From an uncultured Dehalococcoidia bacterium (lineage in GTDB: Bacteria; Chloroflexota; Dehalococcoidia; Lucifugimonadales; G958296245), in NCBI GenBank assembly GCA_958296245.1, contig OY282458.1:2098197-2162196 (forward strand): a DNA stretch of 64,000 nucleotides, given 5' to 3'. The translations under genes were made by a program, and so were the position numbers. Positions 8,734 through 17,463 of this stretch are shown one piece after another. Within the stretch, counting starts at the first letter, position 1. Every line of letters begins with the position of its first letter. Below the pieces are notes generated by a model that saw only the letters and a program-made list of their open reading frames with translations, was not told the origin of the DNA and searched no databases.

Positions 8734-9633
8734 ATGGTCGATACTGACACACGAGTTGACAATCTTCTGAACTCCATCGTCGGTTGTGCATTTGTGGTCG
8801 CGATCGACGAAACTGGCCTCACGCCAGAAGACGTAGCAGATCCGAAGACCGGTCTGCAGATGGCCGCAGCGTGCGTCGAATCCGTGTTCAAGTACCGCTC
8901 GGACTATGACCTGGTCGCGCCTGGGGTGCTGACTCTCGCAAGGGAGAAGGTGGCCCAGGCGCGCGCGTTGATTGAGCACCCCGATACCGCGTGGTGGTTC
9001 GATGACGTAGACCCCCGCGCGCAGGCCTGGCTCTCCGTACACGGGACTCTGGACAAGTTCATCTATGGCATACCGCCGGATACTTTGGCGTGGCGTCAAC
9101 CGAAAAACCCACCGAGGGACTGGGAGCTTTACGCACAGAAGCCCTACGGCAACCAGATCACATCGACCCTGTACGGCCCTTACCTTACGTCCAAACTTCT
9201 GGCCTACGAAGACCGGGTGGGCGACTACCTATGCGAGTTCCCGCTGGCGTGGTGGTCTATCCGCTTCCTCGAGGACGTTCGGGTGTTCGAGATTCACGGC
9301 CCGTCCGACTGGCATGACCTATGCGTTAGGTATCCCGCAAGAGACACTGAGGACGACCGTCTGGTACCAAATTGGGGGGCTGCCTCGGAAGAGTGGGACG
9401 GCGTTCACCTGAGCTTGGGCGGACTACTGACTGCGGAGCAGAACCGATACGAATCTCCTGCCGGATGGACCATGCTGGACACGTGGCACGCTGAGCAGAC
9501 TTTCTGGTTGCGCGCGCTGAAGACCAGAACGAAGCGTCGACCGGACTTCGACATAGGGCTGGGGCCTCCCGACATCCACGGATGGCGGTTTCCTCATTTT
9601 GGCGGGGAAGACGATGCATTGGTACGCTTTTAA
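8734..9633 (+). CDS. Hypothetical protein, 299 aa
   Basis: A complete frame from ATG with AAAGGAGC a few bases upstream. I do not recognise the family. It is soluble, rich in Trp and Asp (AWWFDDVDPRAQAWL, LAWWSIRFLEDVRVFEIHG) and has no signal peptide or obvious catalytic motif. It lies exactly between two fragments of a duplicated kinase gene (8572-8647 and 9643 onward), so it has replaced or been inserted into that duplicate. Coding is supported by length, ribosome site and GC-rich third positions. Confidence 0.6.
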   Translation: MVDTDTRVDNLLNSIVGCAFVVAIDETGLTPEDVADPKTGLQMAAACVESVFKYRSDYDLVAPGVLTLAREKVAQARALIEHPDTAWWFDDVDPRAQAWLSVHGTLDKFIYGIPPDTLAWRQPKNPPRDWELYAQKPYGNQITSTLYGPYLTSKLLAYEDRVGDYLCEFPLAWWSIRFLEDVRVFEIHGPSDWHDLCVRYPARDTEDDRLVPNWGAASEEWDGVHLSLGGLLTAEQNRYESPAGWTMLDTWHAEQTFWLRALKTRTKRRPDFDIGLGPPDIHGWRFPHFGGEDDALVRF

Positions 9634-9642
9634 CTGGAGTTC

Positions 9643-9807
9643 GTCGTCGAATACCCCGACTGCGCCATACCGGGCGCCGTCCACGACCTCTTGCAGGACG
9701 GTATCGAGATCGAGGCTTTGGGTGACGCCAGGCTGACCCTCGCTCAGCCTGGACAGACGAGCGCGCAGCGTCCGGTTCTCCCGTCTGAGCCTGTCGGCTT
9801 CCTTCAT
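9643..9807 (-). pseudogene. Truncated 5' copy of the kinase-regulator fusion gene
   Basis: From the ATG at 9807 the frame repeats the first residues of the full kinase (MKEADRLRRENRTLRARLSR) and continues to VGVFDD, with a 15-bp internal deletion, then leaves the homology at about 9643 and runs antisense into the 8734-9633 gene. GAF, PAS, kinase, receiver and winged-helix parts are absent, so it cannot work as a kinase. Confidence 0.85.
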
Positions 9808-9948
9808 TGGCCAGTCCCGGCTACGGGCGACGTGTGGTTCTCAGCGGCTGTACGGAGTCTCACGCCGGCGCCTGGACTATAGCACTCGCTGCTATCGACT
9901 CGTAGAGGAACTGCCGGGGGCGGCGGGAGCTCCGCGACCCCGGGAATG

Positions 9949-10012
9949 GTGACACGAAAGTAACACCGAGGCCCTTGACGGTGACACGAAAGTAACACGG
10001 CCCGCCTACAAT
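9949..10012 (+). promoter_or_regulatory. Tandem PhoB/OmpR-like box pair with rightward -10 (copy 2)
   Basis: Boxes at 9949-9966 and 9981-9998, each GTGACACGAAAGTAACAC, again 32 bp apart and followed after 8 bp by TACAAT (10007-10012). Expected transcription starts near 10019, leaving a leader of about 40 bases before the ATG at 10060. In this copy the two boxes are identical to each other. It should drive the FtsX-type ABC operon. Confidence 0.68.
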
Positions 10013-10059
10013 CGGCAGGGTAAGGGAGCGACAGGAACCCAACGAAAGGAGAGACGGTC

Positions 10060-10350
10060 ATGACCACGCTGCTGAAGTTCGCCGCGGGACGCCAGATCCT
10101 CGTGCTGCTGTTGGTCATTGCTCTCGCGTCGGGCGCTGCCGGATTGATCCCATTCGGATCGGGTCCTATCGGACCGGAGGCGGTCTCGGCAGACTCCCGC
10201 TGCGACGAGCACTACGACCACACCCACGGGGCTGGATGGTGGATGCGCACCGACGCGTACTCAGGGGGCGGGTATGGGCTGGGTCCGCATGGCTACGTCA
10301 CCCAGTGGGCAGATCATGAGAACTCCGTAAGGGACTGGTGTTCCAGCTAG
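10060..10350 (+). CDS. Small secreted protein, first gene of the FtsX-ABC operon
   Basis: 96 residues. A signal peptide is clear: TTLLKF...RQ, then the hydrophobic run ILVLLLVIALASGAAG with small residues at the cleavage site. The mature part is about 60 residues rich in His, Gly, Trp and Asp (DEHYDHTHGAGWWMRTDAY) with two Cys, one near the start and one near the end, that could pair outside the cell. The ribosome site AAAGGAGAG precedes the ATG. I do not know a homologous family. Being first behind the boxed promoter, it may be a transported or sensed peptide, or an accessory of the ABC system; that is inference. Confidence 0.7.
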   Translation: MTTLLKFAAGRQILVLLLVIALASGAAGLIPFGSGPIGPEAVSADSRCDEHYDHTHGAGWWMRTDAYSGGGYGLGPHGYVTQWADHENSVRDWCSS

Positions 10351-10410
10351 CGGCCGTGACGTCGTGTCAGCCCTTCAGGCCGGCAACGAGCAGATTCCCC
10401 AAGGAGATAC

Positions 10411-10836
10411 ATGATCATGAACATAAGAAGCGGTGGTGGACTCATAGGCGCAGTGCTGATCTGGTTTCTCCTAGCGGCGTGTTCCTCCCAAGGCGGCCGC
10501 GAACCCACATATCCCTCAGGCGAAGCGGACAGTGAGAGAACTATGGCGTACCTCGCGGAGAACTTCCCCACACGGGACCAGATGCTCAGCGTGCGCGAGT
10601 GCGTGACTGAGAGGACAGGGTATGAGTTCTCTGAGCTGGCCGCTGACTTTGGGCCTGAGTATCTGACGAAAACGCCGCCCCCGGGTGTTCCAATCCCCCC
10701 GGGCGAGGTGTTTGATACCCAGGTTGACTGCGCCTTCGACCTTGGTCTCGAAGACAGGTTCTTCCCACCGTGGGATCACGAGGCGCTCCGCGACGATGAC
10801 GATAGCAGGACGGCCAGTAGAACTTGGAGGGAGTAG
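10411..10836 (+). CDS. Putative lipoprotein of the FtsX-ABC operon
   Basis: 141 residues. The N-terminus GLIGAVLIWFLLAACSSQ is a lipoprotein signal with lipobox LAAC, so Cys near residue 24 would be lipid-modified and the protein anchored outside the membrane. The rest is acidic and proline-rich with no family I recognise. AAGGAG at 10401-10406 supports the ATG at 10411. Its stop is 3 bp before the ATPase start, so it belongs to the transporter operon and may act as an extracytoplasmic partner. Confidence 0.75.
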   Translation: MIMNIRSGGGLIGAVLIWFLLAACSSQGGREPTYPSGEADSERTMAYLAENFPTRDQMLSVRECVTERTGYEFSELAADFGPEYLTKTPPPGVPIPPGEVFDTQVDCAFDLGLEDRFFPPWDHEALRDDDDSRTASRTWRE

Positions 10837-10839
10837 GAG

Positions 10840-11538
10840 ATGAATAACGCACAGACCGCAAGCCTCGCCCTCATGGGACGAGGGCTGGTTCAGAGCTTTG
10901 GCGAACGGAGCGTCCTGGACGGTGCCGACGTGGATCTCCACCACGGGGACGTTCTGGCCATCGTGGGCGTGAGCGGCTCTGGGAAGTCGACTTTGCTCTA
11001 CGCCCTGGCCGGGCTGCGGCAGCCGCAGGGCGGCACAGTCGCGTGGGGCGGCCACGCCGACGTCTGGAAGCTGCACGAACCCGAAATCACGCTAGTCCGT
11101 CGAGCGACGTGCGGGTTCGTCTTCCAGTTCCCCGCGTTCCTGAACGACCTTACGGTCGCGGCGAACGTCGCCGTTCCGCTCGTCGTGTCGGGAGACAAGC
11201 CGCGCGATGCTCGGGAGCGGTCGCGTGAGTTGCTTGACCGGTTCGGCCTCGGCCCTCTCGCGAAGGAGTACCCGTCGACGCTCTCAGGTGGCGAGTTGCA
11301 GCGCGCGTCGATAGCACGGGCGTTGATTATGGAGCCCAGCATCGTGTTTTGCGACGAGCCGACCGGCGCGCTGGACGAGAGCAACTCGGAGCTTGTGGTC
11401 GGCGAGGTGCAGAGGATCGCCGAAGAGTTCGGCGTCGGCGTTTTGATAGTCACCCATGATCCCTCGGTATGGGCCAAGTGCGACCGCGTGCTCCGGCTGG
11501 ACCAGGGAAGATTGGTAGAGGAGGGTACGGCGTCATGA
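10840..11538 (+). CDS. ABC transporter ATP-binding protein (LolD/MacB type)
   Basis: 232 residues, normal for this class. Walker A GVSGSGKST near 46-54, Q-loop in GFVFQF, signature LSGGELQRASIARAL near 148, Walker B IVFCDEPTGALD near 168, and the H-loop in LIVTHDPS. EPTGALD is typical of ATPases that pair with FtsX-type permeases and drive mechanotransmission or release rather than classical import. Its last codon overlaps the start of the first permease (ATGA), so the two are translationally coupled. Confidence 0.93.
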   Translation: MNNAQTASLALMGRGLVQSFGERSVLDGADVDLHHGDVLAIVGVSGSGKSTLLYALAGLRQPQGGTVAWGGHADVWKLHEPEITLVRRATCGFVFQFPAFLNDLTVAANVAVPLVVSGDKPRDARERSRELLDRFGLGPLAKEYPSTLSGGELQRASIARALIMEPSIVFCDEPTGALDESNSELVVGEVQRIAEEFGVGVLIVTHDPSVWAKCDRVLRLDQGRLVEEGTAS

Positions 11539-13754
11539 CTCTTTTCTTTCGGTTCATCCGGCCCAGATCGTGGCGTTCGCTCTCGGTCTGGATTCCACTA
11601 ATAGCGGTTGGCATCATCTCGTGCGTCGGCCTTTCGCTGGCGATGGGGTTCCGTTCCGGCGTGCTCGCCCAATACGACACTGCCACGCTGCGGGACGGAG
11701 GCAGCGGCTTCGCACCCATGACCAGGGAAGCCGGAGAAGCCCCCCTGCGGTCATCCCGGCCGGTTGCCACCGGCTACGGACCTCTTAGAGTCACGGTCTT
11801 CTGGGGAGAGGCAGGCCAGCGGCTCGACCTTCCCGGTATCCCCAAGGTCGAGGTGAGCGGCGCCATTCTGGCCTCCCCGGCTGTGCTCGCACAGTTGAAG
11901 GACGATTGGACGGGTGAGTTAGGAGCTTGGCTGGGTGACAGGCCGGCGCACGCGCTCCCCGACGAGGCGCTAGCCCACCCGCGCGAGATGGTGATTGTCG
12001 AGTTCACTGACACGGTCCCGCCAGAGAGCGCGTCGGGTTTCCAGCCGATTCGCGTCGGCAGGACTTATGCGCCTGATACCAGCTTTGTGATCGTAGGCCT
12101 TCTTGTTCTAGCGCTCCCGTCCATAGCGCTGGCGAGGGCCGGGGCTGCGATGCATCTCAACACCAGGTCCCGGCGGTACGGTCTGCTGAGGGTTCTGGGC
12201 ACACCGCCCCGGCAGCTGGCGGCGGTCATCGCGACCGACATGGCGATTCCCATACTGGCGGGCGCTCTGGTCGGCTCGGTCGTTTACGCGGCAGTCATGT
12301 CGTCATTGAGGTCGTTCACCATTGCGGGGAACTCCTACTGGGGGAGTGATCTGATCCTTCCCGTGGCGTTGGCAATCGCGCTACCGCTGGTCGTCGTCCT
12401 GGTCGGGCTGATGAGCGTCGTCCGCATGGTACTCCGCGCCAGCCGCGATCCTATTGGGATCCTGCGCGGGGACCGACGTCGGCGTGTCTCGCTGTTAGCC
12501 TATGCGGCGGCGGCCGGCATCTTGGCCGGTCCCGCCGCCGTGATCGCGGCCCCCGACGCGAATGCTACGCTGTCGCCGTGGCTGATTGTGGCAGGGATGC
12601 TCCTGATGGTCGTGGGCCTGGAGGGAGTGGCCCGCGTCGCAGTGGCCGTGTCAGGGAAGCTGCTCGTGGACCGGACGAAGGCGCAGGTGGCAGGATCGAG
12701 GATGTCAAGGTCAGGAGCCGAAGCCCTCCTGGGCGTGTCCGCCACGTCGGTGGCGGTTCTCCTAATCGTATTTGTCGTGTACTCAAACGTTGATAACCGC
12801 CCGACCCCTGTCGGCGACTTCGACGTGCTGGCTCGCCTTCCGAACCTCAGAGAGCCCGAACCAATCGTGCGCGCGATGTCTGATATAGATGGTGTAACCC
12901 GGGTCGTAGCGGTGGGACGGATCATTGCCACCTCAGACGAAGAACTGGGACAAGTGTATGCGATGACTTGCGACGATGCGCGTGGTTCGGTGAAGCTTGA
13001 CGCGCCATGCACCGCGGGGAGCATCTACTTGGGGCAAGGCCTCTCCGGCGTGGATACTGTGACGTTGGCCGCTGATACACCTGGGCCCGGAGGTGAGCCT
13101 TCCTTCATAGACGAATCGGTTCCAGGCACCTACACGGTGGGGGGGCAGGTCACCGCCTCATGGATCACCCAGACGAGAGACGATGCTGTGCTAATGGTGG
13201 AACAACCCCCCATCCCGCACCACACCCTCCTTCTGGTAACCACCGACGGTTCCCCGGGTTCTCTTCGCCGGGTCATAGAAGGTCTGCGGGTCCGCCCCGA
13301 AGAGTCGTACCCAACCACCCGGGCCGCCCTCACCGCAGGGGTCACCAACGAAGCGTTGGTCTTCTTCCCGCACCTGTTCTTCATGGCCATCACAGCCGCA
13401 GGGATGGCGGCGAGCGCGCTGCTGTTCGCGGTGCTGCTGCTCTTCCGCCAACAGCAGGTGGAGTTCAGGACGCTGCGCGCTCTGGGCGCGACCCGGCTGC
13501 TACTGGCCGTCGACCTCGCGCTACTGTTCGCCGTACCACTGATACTCGCCTTTGGGCTGGCCGTCGCCTCCGGCGTGGCTCTAGCCACTTCCTACAACAC
13601 GGCGTTCGGCGTCCCCGCGCCCCAGGTAAACTCGCAGGCTGTGTTCGTCTTAGCCTTCGTGCTGGCTACTGGCATAGCTGGGACAGCCTTCGTAGCAGGA
13701 AGGGCAACCCGCATACTGCCGCTGATAACCGACCCCGACGCAACGACCGGTTGA
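11535..13754 (+). CDS. FtsX-type ABC permease, first of a tandem pair
   Basis: 739 residues from the ATG that overlaps the ATPase stop; an upstream in-frame ATG at 11469 lies inside the ATPase gene and is rejected. Topology: one N-terminal membrane helix (WIPLIAVGIISCVGLSLAMG), an external domain of about 170 residues, a group of FtsX-like helices with SRRYGLLRVLGTPPRQL, further helices, a second external domain near 430-590, and a C-terminal FtsX block with QVEFRTLRALGATRLLLAVD. This two-FtsX-block layout resembles fused permeases of the BceB/actinobacterial type. The substrate is not evident. Confidence 0.88.
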   Translation: MTLFFRFIRPRSWRSLSVWIPLIAVGIISCVGLSLAMGFRSGVLAQYDTATLRDGGSGFAPMTREAGEAPLRSSRPVATGYGPLRVTVFWGEAGQRLDLPGIPKVEVSGAILASPAVLAQLKDDWTGELGAWLGDRPAHALPDEALAHPREMVIVEFTDTVPPESASGFQPIRVGRTYAPDTSFVIVGLLVLALPSIALARAGAAMHLNTRSRRYGLLRVLGTPPRQLAAVIATDMAIPILAGALVGSVVYAAVMSSLRSFTIAGNSYWGSDLILPVALAIALPLVVVLVGLMSVVRMVLRASRDPIGILRGDRRRRVSLLAYAAAAGILAGPAAVIAAPDANATLSPWLIVAGMLLMVVGLEGVARVAVAVSGKLLVDRTKAQVAGSRMSRSGAEALLGVSATSVAVLLIVFVVYSNVDNRPTPVGDFDVLARLPNLREPEPIVRAMSDIDGVTRVVAVGRIIATSDEELGQVYAMTCDDARGSVKLDAPCTAGSIYLGQGLSGVDTVTLAADTPGPGGEPSFIDESVPGTYTVGGQVTASWITQTRDDAVLMVEQPPIPHHTLLLVTTDGSPGSLRRVIEGLRVRPEESYPTTRAALTAGVTNEALVFFPHLFFMAITAAGMAASALLFAVLLLFRQQQVEFRTLRALGATRLLLAVDLALLFAVPLILAFGLAVASGVALATSYNTAFGVPAPQVNSQAVFVLAFVLATGIAGTAFVAGRATRILPLITDPDATTG

Positions 13755-13764
13755 CGCGCGCGGC

Positions 13765-15993
13765 ATGAGGCTGTTCTTCCAATTCATCCGGCCCCGCTCG
13801 CGGCGGTCTCTCTCCGCTTGGATGCCACTGATAGCCGTGGGTCTCATCGTGTGTGTGGGACTCTCGCTGGCGATGGGGTTCCGGTCCGGAGTGCTCGCCC
13901 GGCACGACGCCGCCACAGTACGTGACGGCCCTCCCGGCCTACCGCCGAGGACCCAGCCGGTTGAGGGGCCGCTGCGTTCGTCTGAGGTGGCCGCTACCGG
14001 CTACGGGCCTCTGGTCGTCACGGTGTTCTGGGGAGAGGAGGGACAGCGGCTCGGTCTTCCCGGTATTCCAGAGGTCGAACCGAGCGGTACCGTTCTGGCC
14101 TCCCCGGCGGTACTCGCTCATCTCAGGGACGATTGGACGGGTGAGTTGGCTGGCTGGCTGGGCGAAGGGCCTGTACGAGAGCTTCCCGATGCGGCGCTGG
14201 CCCACCCGCGTGAGATGGTGGTCGTAGAGTTTACTGATGCGGTTCCACCGGGAATTGCGCAGAGGTTCCATCCGATTCGGGCGGGTAGGAGTTGGGCGCC
14301 TGAAACGGGGTTCGTGATCATCGGGCTCATCATACTCGTGCTCCCGTCGGTGGCGCTGGCCAGAGCCGGAGCGGCTGTACACCTTAACGCCAGGTCGCGG
14401 CGCTACGGACTATTGAGGGTCCTGGGCGCGCGGCCCCGGCAGTTGGCTGTGGCAATAGCAGCCGATATGGCGATTCCCATGCTGGCGGGCGCCTTGGTTG
14501 GTTCAATCGCCTACTCGGTTGTCATGTCCTCTTTGGGATCGTTCAGCCTCGCTGGGACCTCGTATTGGGCCAGCGATCTGGTCCTTCCTGTCGCGCTGGC
14601 AATTGCCTTGCCGCTGGTCACCGTCGCCGTGGGCTTCTTGAGTGTCGCTCGAATGATCCACCATGCCAGCAGTGATCCCCTCGGGACGCTGCGGAGAGAC
14701 CGGAGAAGACGACGTGTCTCTCGCCTATCTTGTCTAATGGCGGTCGGTGCGATAGTGGGTCCTGCTGCCGTATTCGCCTCCCCCGAGGCGGACTGGCTGC
14801 TCCCCGCCGGGATACTCTTGAGCGTGGTGGGCCTTGAGGGATTGACCCGGTTAGCAGTCACTCTTGCGGGCAGTGTATTCGCCGATCGGACACGGGCTCA
14901 GATATCAGGATCGAGGATGTTGCATTCAGGGTCCGTAGCCGTTCTGGGCGTATCCGCCACTTCGATCGCTGTTCTTTTTATTGTGTTTCTTGTGAACTCG
15001 AACTTAAAGAACCTCCCATCCCCAATAGGGACTTTCGATGTTCTAGCCCATCTCCCGAACCTCGATTCGTCCGAACCGATCGTCCGTGCGATGTCTGATA
15101 TAGATGGTGTCAGCCGGGTCGTGGCGGTGGGAAGGATCATTGCCGACTCGGATCAAAAACTTGGATGGGTATACACGATGACCTGCGACGATGCGCGCGG
15201 CTCAGTGAAGCTCGACGCCCCATGCACCACGGGGAGCATCTACTTGGGGCAAGGGCTCCCCGGCGTGGATACGGTAACCTTGGCGGCCGCGCCTGATGTT
15301 GGAGCCCCGCCTGGGTATGTAATTCTGTCGCGTTCGGCAGATTACACAGACGAATCAATCCCAGGCGCCTATCCGGTTGGGGGTCGAGTCGACGCTTCCT
15401 GGATTGCATACACGAGGAGGGGAGCTGTGCTAATGGTAGACCAGCCCCCCATCCCGCACCACACGCTCCTTCTCGTCACCACGGACGGCTCCGCGGGGTC
15501 TCTGCGCCGGGTAATGGAAGGTTTTCGGAATCGTCCTGAAGAGTCGTATCCCATAACCCAGGCTGCCCTTACGACCGGTCTCGATGAAGTCTCCTTGATT
15601 ATCTATCCCTACATGTTCGTGATTGCCATCACAGCCGCCGGGATGGCGGCTGTCGCGCTGCTCTACGCGGTCATGCTGCTCTTCCGCCAACGCGAGGCGG
15701 AGTTCAGGATGCTGCGCTCGCTGGGCGCAACCCGTATGTTGCTAGCCGTGGACCTCACGTTGCTGTTCGCAGTCCCACTGATACTCGCTTTCGGCCTCGC
15801 GGTCGCCTCCGGCATGATCCTGGCTGTCTGCTACAACACGGCTTTCAGCGTCCCAGCTCCCCAGGTAAACCCGCAGGCAATATCGGTACTGGTCTTCGTG
15901 CTGGCGGTTAGCATGGCGGCAACCATCCTGGTAGCAGGAAGGGCAGCCCGAATACCGCCGCTGATAACCGACCCCGACGCAACGACCGGCTGA
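13765..15993 (+). CDS. FtsX-type ABC permease, second of a tandem pair
   Basis: 742 residues beginning 10 bp after the first permease. It is co-linear and closely similar throughout, sharing the opening LFFQFIRPRS, the phrase SDIDGV(T/S)RVVAVGRIIA, and the ending LPLITDPDATTG/PPLITDPDATTG, so the pair is a tandem gene duplication. Differences concentrate in the external domains. With one ATPase gene and two permeases, a heterodimeric channel over an ATPase dimer is the simplest model. About 190 bp without a recognisable gene follow, up to nurA on the other strand. Confidence 0.88.
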   Translation: MRLFFQFIRPRSRRSLSAWMPLIAVGLIVCVGLSLAMGFRSGVLARHDAATVRDGPPGLPPRTQPVEGPLRSSEVAATGYGPLVVTVFWGEEGQRLGLPGIPEVEPSGTVLASPAVLAHLRDDWTGELAGWLGEGPVRELPDAALAHPREMVVVEFTDAVPPGIAQRFHPIRAGRSWAPETGFVIIGLIILVLPSVALARAGAAVHLNARSRRYGLLRVLGARPRQLAVAIAADMAIPMLAGALVGSIAYSVVMSSLGSFSLAGTSYWASDLVLPVALAIALPLVTVAVGFLSVARMIHHASSDPLGTLRRDRRRRRVSRLSCLMAVGAIVGPAAVFASPEADWLLPAGILLSVVGLEGLTRLAVTLAGSVFADRTRAQISGSRMLHSGSVAVLGVSATSIAVLFIVFLVNSNLKNLPSPIGTFDVLAHLPNLDSSEPIVRAMSDIDGVSRVVAVGRIIADSDQKLGWVYTMTCDDARGSVKLDAPCTTGSIYLGQGLPGVDTVTLAAAPDVGAPPGYVILSRSADYTDESIPGAYPVGGRVDASWIAYTRRGAVLMVDQPPIPHHTLLLVTTDGSAGSLRRVMEGFRNRPEESYPITQAALTTGLDEVSLIIYPYMFVIAITAAGMAAVALLYAVMLLFRQREAEFRMLRSLGATRMLLAVDLTLLFAVPLILAFGLAVASGMILAVCYNTAFSVPAPQVNPQAISVLVFVLAVSMAATILVAGRAARIPPLITDPDATTG

Positions 15994-16179
15994 ACACCAG
16001 TATGTTCAGATAAGAAAAGATAACCAGCATCAGCCCAAATCAACCGGAGGCGCGGGAACCGTCCAATCAGTCAGTAGTTTCTTAAGGGGAGGCAACTTTA
16101 ACATGGGGGGCTCCGGGGCGGCGCTTCCGCACACCTCCCCCGCAAATTCAGATTCGGCATGGCGCCGGGGAACCGCCGG

Positions 16180-17388
16180 TTAGAGCCAGCGGAGGCGCTT
16201 TGACCGCGCCTTTTCCGAGGTGAATACCGGCAGTCCGTCCCTTTGGAGCGCGCCGTCGACCATCTCGCCGAAGTAACGCCGGTCTGAGACGGTCACTGCG
16301 GCCTGCTCGTGGGCTTCCATCAGCGCGACAGGGTATCCGCGCCCCCGCCTGCACTGGTCTATGACCAGTGCGTGGGTCAGGTCCAGCAATTCTGGGTCGC
16401 CGGCGACCCAGGACGGCGTCTCGACGCGGCCCACTTCCTCCCCGGCGTGGACGTAGAAGAAGGTCACGCCGGTGCCCATGTAGTAGTGTTCGACAGCCGC
16501 CGAGCCGGTGGCGAACAGAGCGGACCGCTCCCCCGGCTCCAGTGTGCGCGCGAAGATGTCGCGGTCCCGAACGCCGCCCACGCAGTTGCCGCACGGGTCG
16601 CGGCCAGGGCCGTAGAAGCTGCAGCGGTAACCGCCTCCCTCCAGGCCGTATGAGCACGCGGCGGCTCTGATTCCAGACACTACCTCGCTGCTGCCCGGCA
16701 GACTGACGTAGCCCGCAACCGCCAGTTGCCGCGTGCGGGCCATCTCTTCAAGCTCTTCCAGCGCACGGACGAACCCCTCCTCGACCAGTTCCCTGAGCAC
16801 GAAATCTTGGTTCAGCGGCCCGACCAAGCCCAGCATGATGAGCGAGCCGTCTACGAGCGCCAGTGTCGGGATCTCGGGCGGCGTCTGTCTCACCGCTTCC
16901 ACCAACGCGCGCATCTCCTCAACGGTGCGCTTGGCGCCGAGCACGGCGCCCTCTATGCCCTGCTGGCGGTAGGTGAGGGGGTCGCGTATTACGAGCTCGT
17001 CGCCGTCCGCGTAGAGCTTGGGGCGGCTGGTCAGCCGGGCGTCCGGCTGCGCGCCGTAGGTCAGGACGGCAACACCGGTATTGATCAGGAAACACCGGGC
17101 GGCCATATGGCGGTCGACGTCGACGTGGGAGCCGTCGGCGGCTGCTATGGTGAAGTCCGGCGGGGTTTCAGAAGGCGCACGGCGGCAGTGCGGAGACTCC
17201 AGGATGGCGGGGATAGGAGGCCCTTCACGTATGAGTCCTCGCCTTTCGCGCTCGTAGCTCTCGGCGTCGATTTGAGCCAGCGCGTCGACGGCCCTACTCA
17301 CGCGCATATCCGCTTCCCCTCGCCTTGACGCGAGGGCGTGAGACATGCTCTCTATCTGGGCGGCGGTGTCGGTGAGATCAAGAGGCAT
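16180..17388 (-). CDS. nurA: NurA-domain 5'-3' nuclease
   Basis: 402 residues. The NurA core shows FTIAAADGSHVDVDRH near 80-95 (the first metal-binding Asp), LALVDGSLIML near 172 with the second Asp, and further motifs such as DQCRRGRGYPVALMEAHEQ toward the C-terminus. NurA works with the HerA hexameric translocase to resect DNA ends. Here it sits alone upstream of selB and hemW on the minus strand, while HerA is encoded 21 kb away at 38893-40524. A CGNCVGG patch and two other Cys near 265-280 could bind a metal, which is inference. Confidence 0.85.
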   Translation of the reverse strand: MPLDLTDTAAQIESMSHALASRRGEADMRVSRAVDALAQIDAESYERERRGLIREGPPIPAILESPHCRRAPSETPPDFTIAAADGSHVDVDRHMAARCFLINTGVAVLTYGAQPDARLTSRPKLYADGDELVIRDPLTYRQQGIEGAVLGAKRTVEEMRALVEAVRQTPPEIPTLALVDGSLIMLGLVGPLNQDFVLRELVEEGFVRALEELEEMARTRQLAVAGYVSLPGSSEVVSGIRAAACSYGLEGGGYRCSFYGPGRDPCGNCVGGVRDRDIFARTLEPGERSALFATGSAAVEHYYMGTGVTFFYVHAGEEVGRVETPSWVAGDPELLDLTHALVIDQCRRGRGYPVALMEAHEQAAVTVSDRRYFGEMVDGALQRDGLPVFTSEKARSKRLRWL

Positions 17389-17463
17389 AGTTCGCCTTTT
17401 CGTATCTTAGGAACACCCTTCAGACTCCCGGCAAAGGGGGGCTGCGCCCTCTGCGCGCCGCGC

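Larger units (their letters stand above)
9643..10020. repeat. Segmental duplicate of 6574-6967 (kinase 5' end plus control region)
   Basis: About 380 bp match the earlier segment with scattered substitutions and small gaps, covering the first 60 codons of the kinase gene, its leader and both PhoB-like boxes. Homology ends right after CTACAATCGGCAGGG, at the presumed transcription start, so different genes now follow each copy. Confidence 0.9.
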
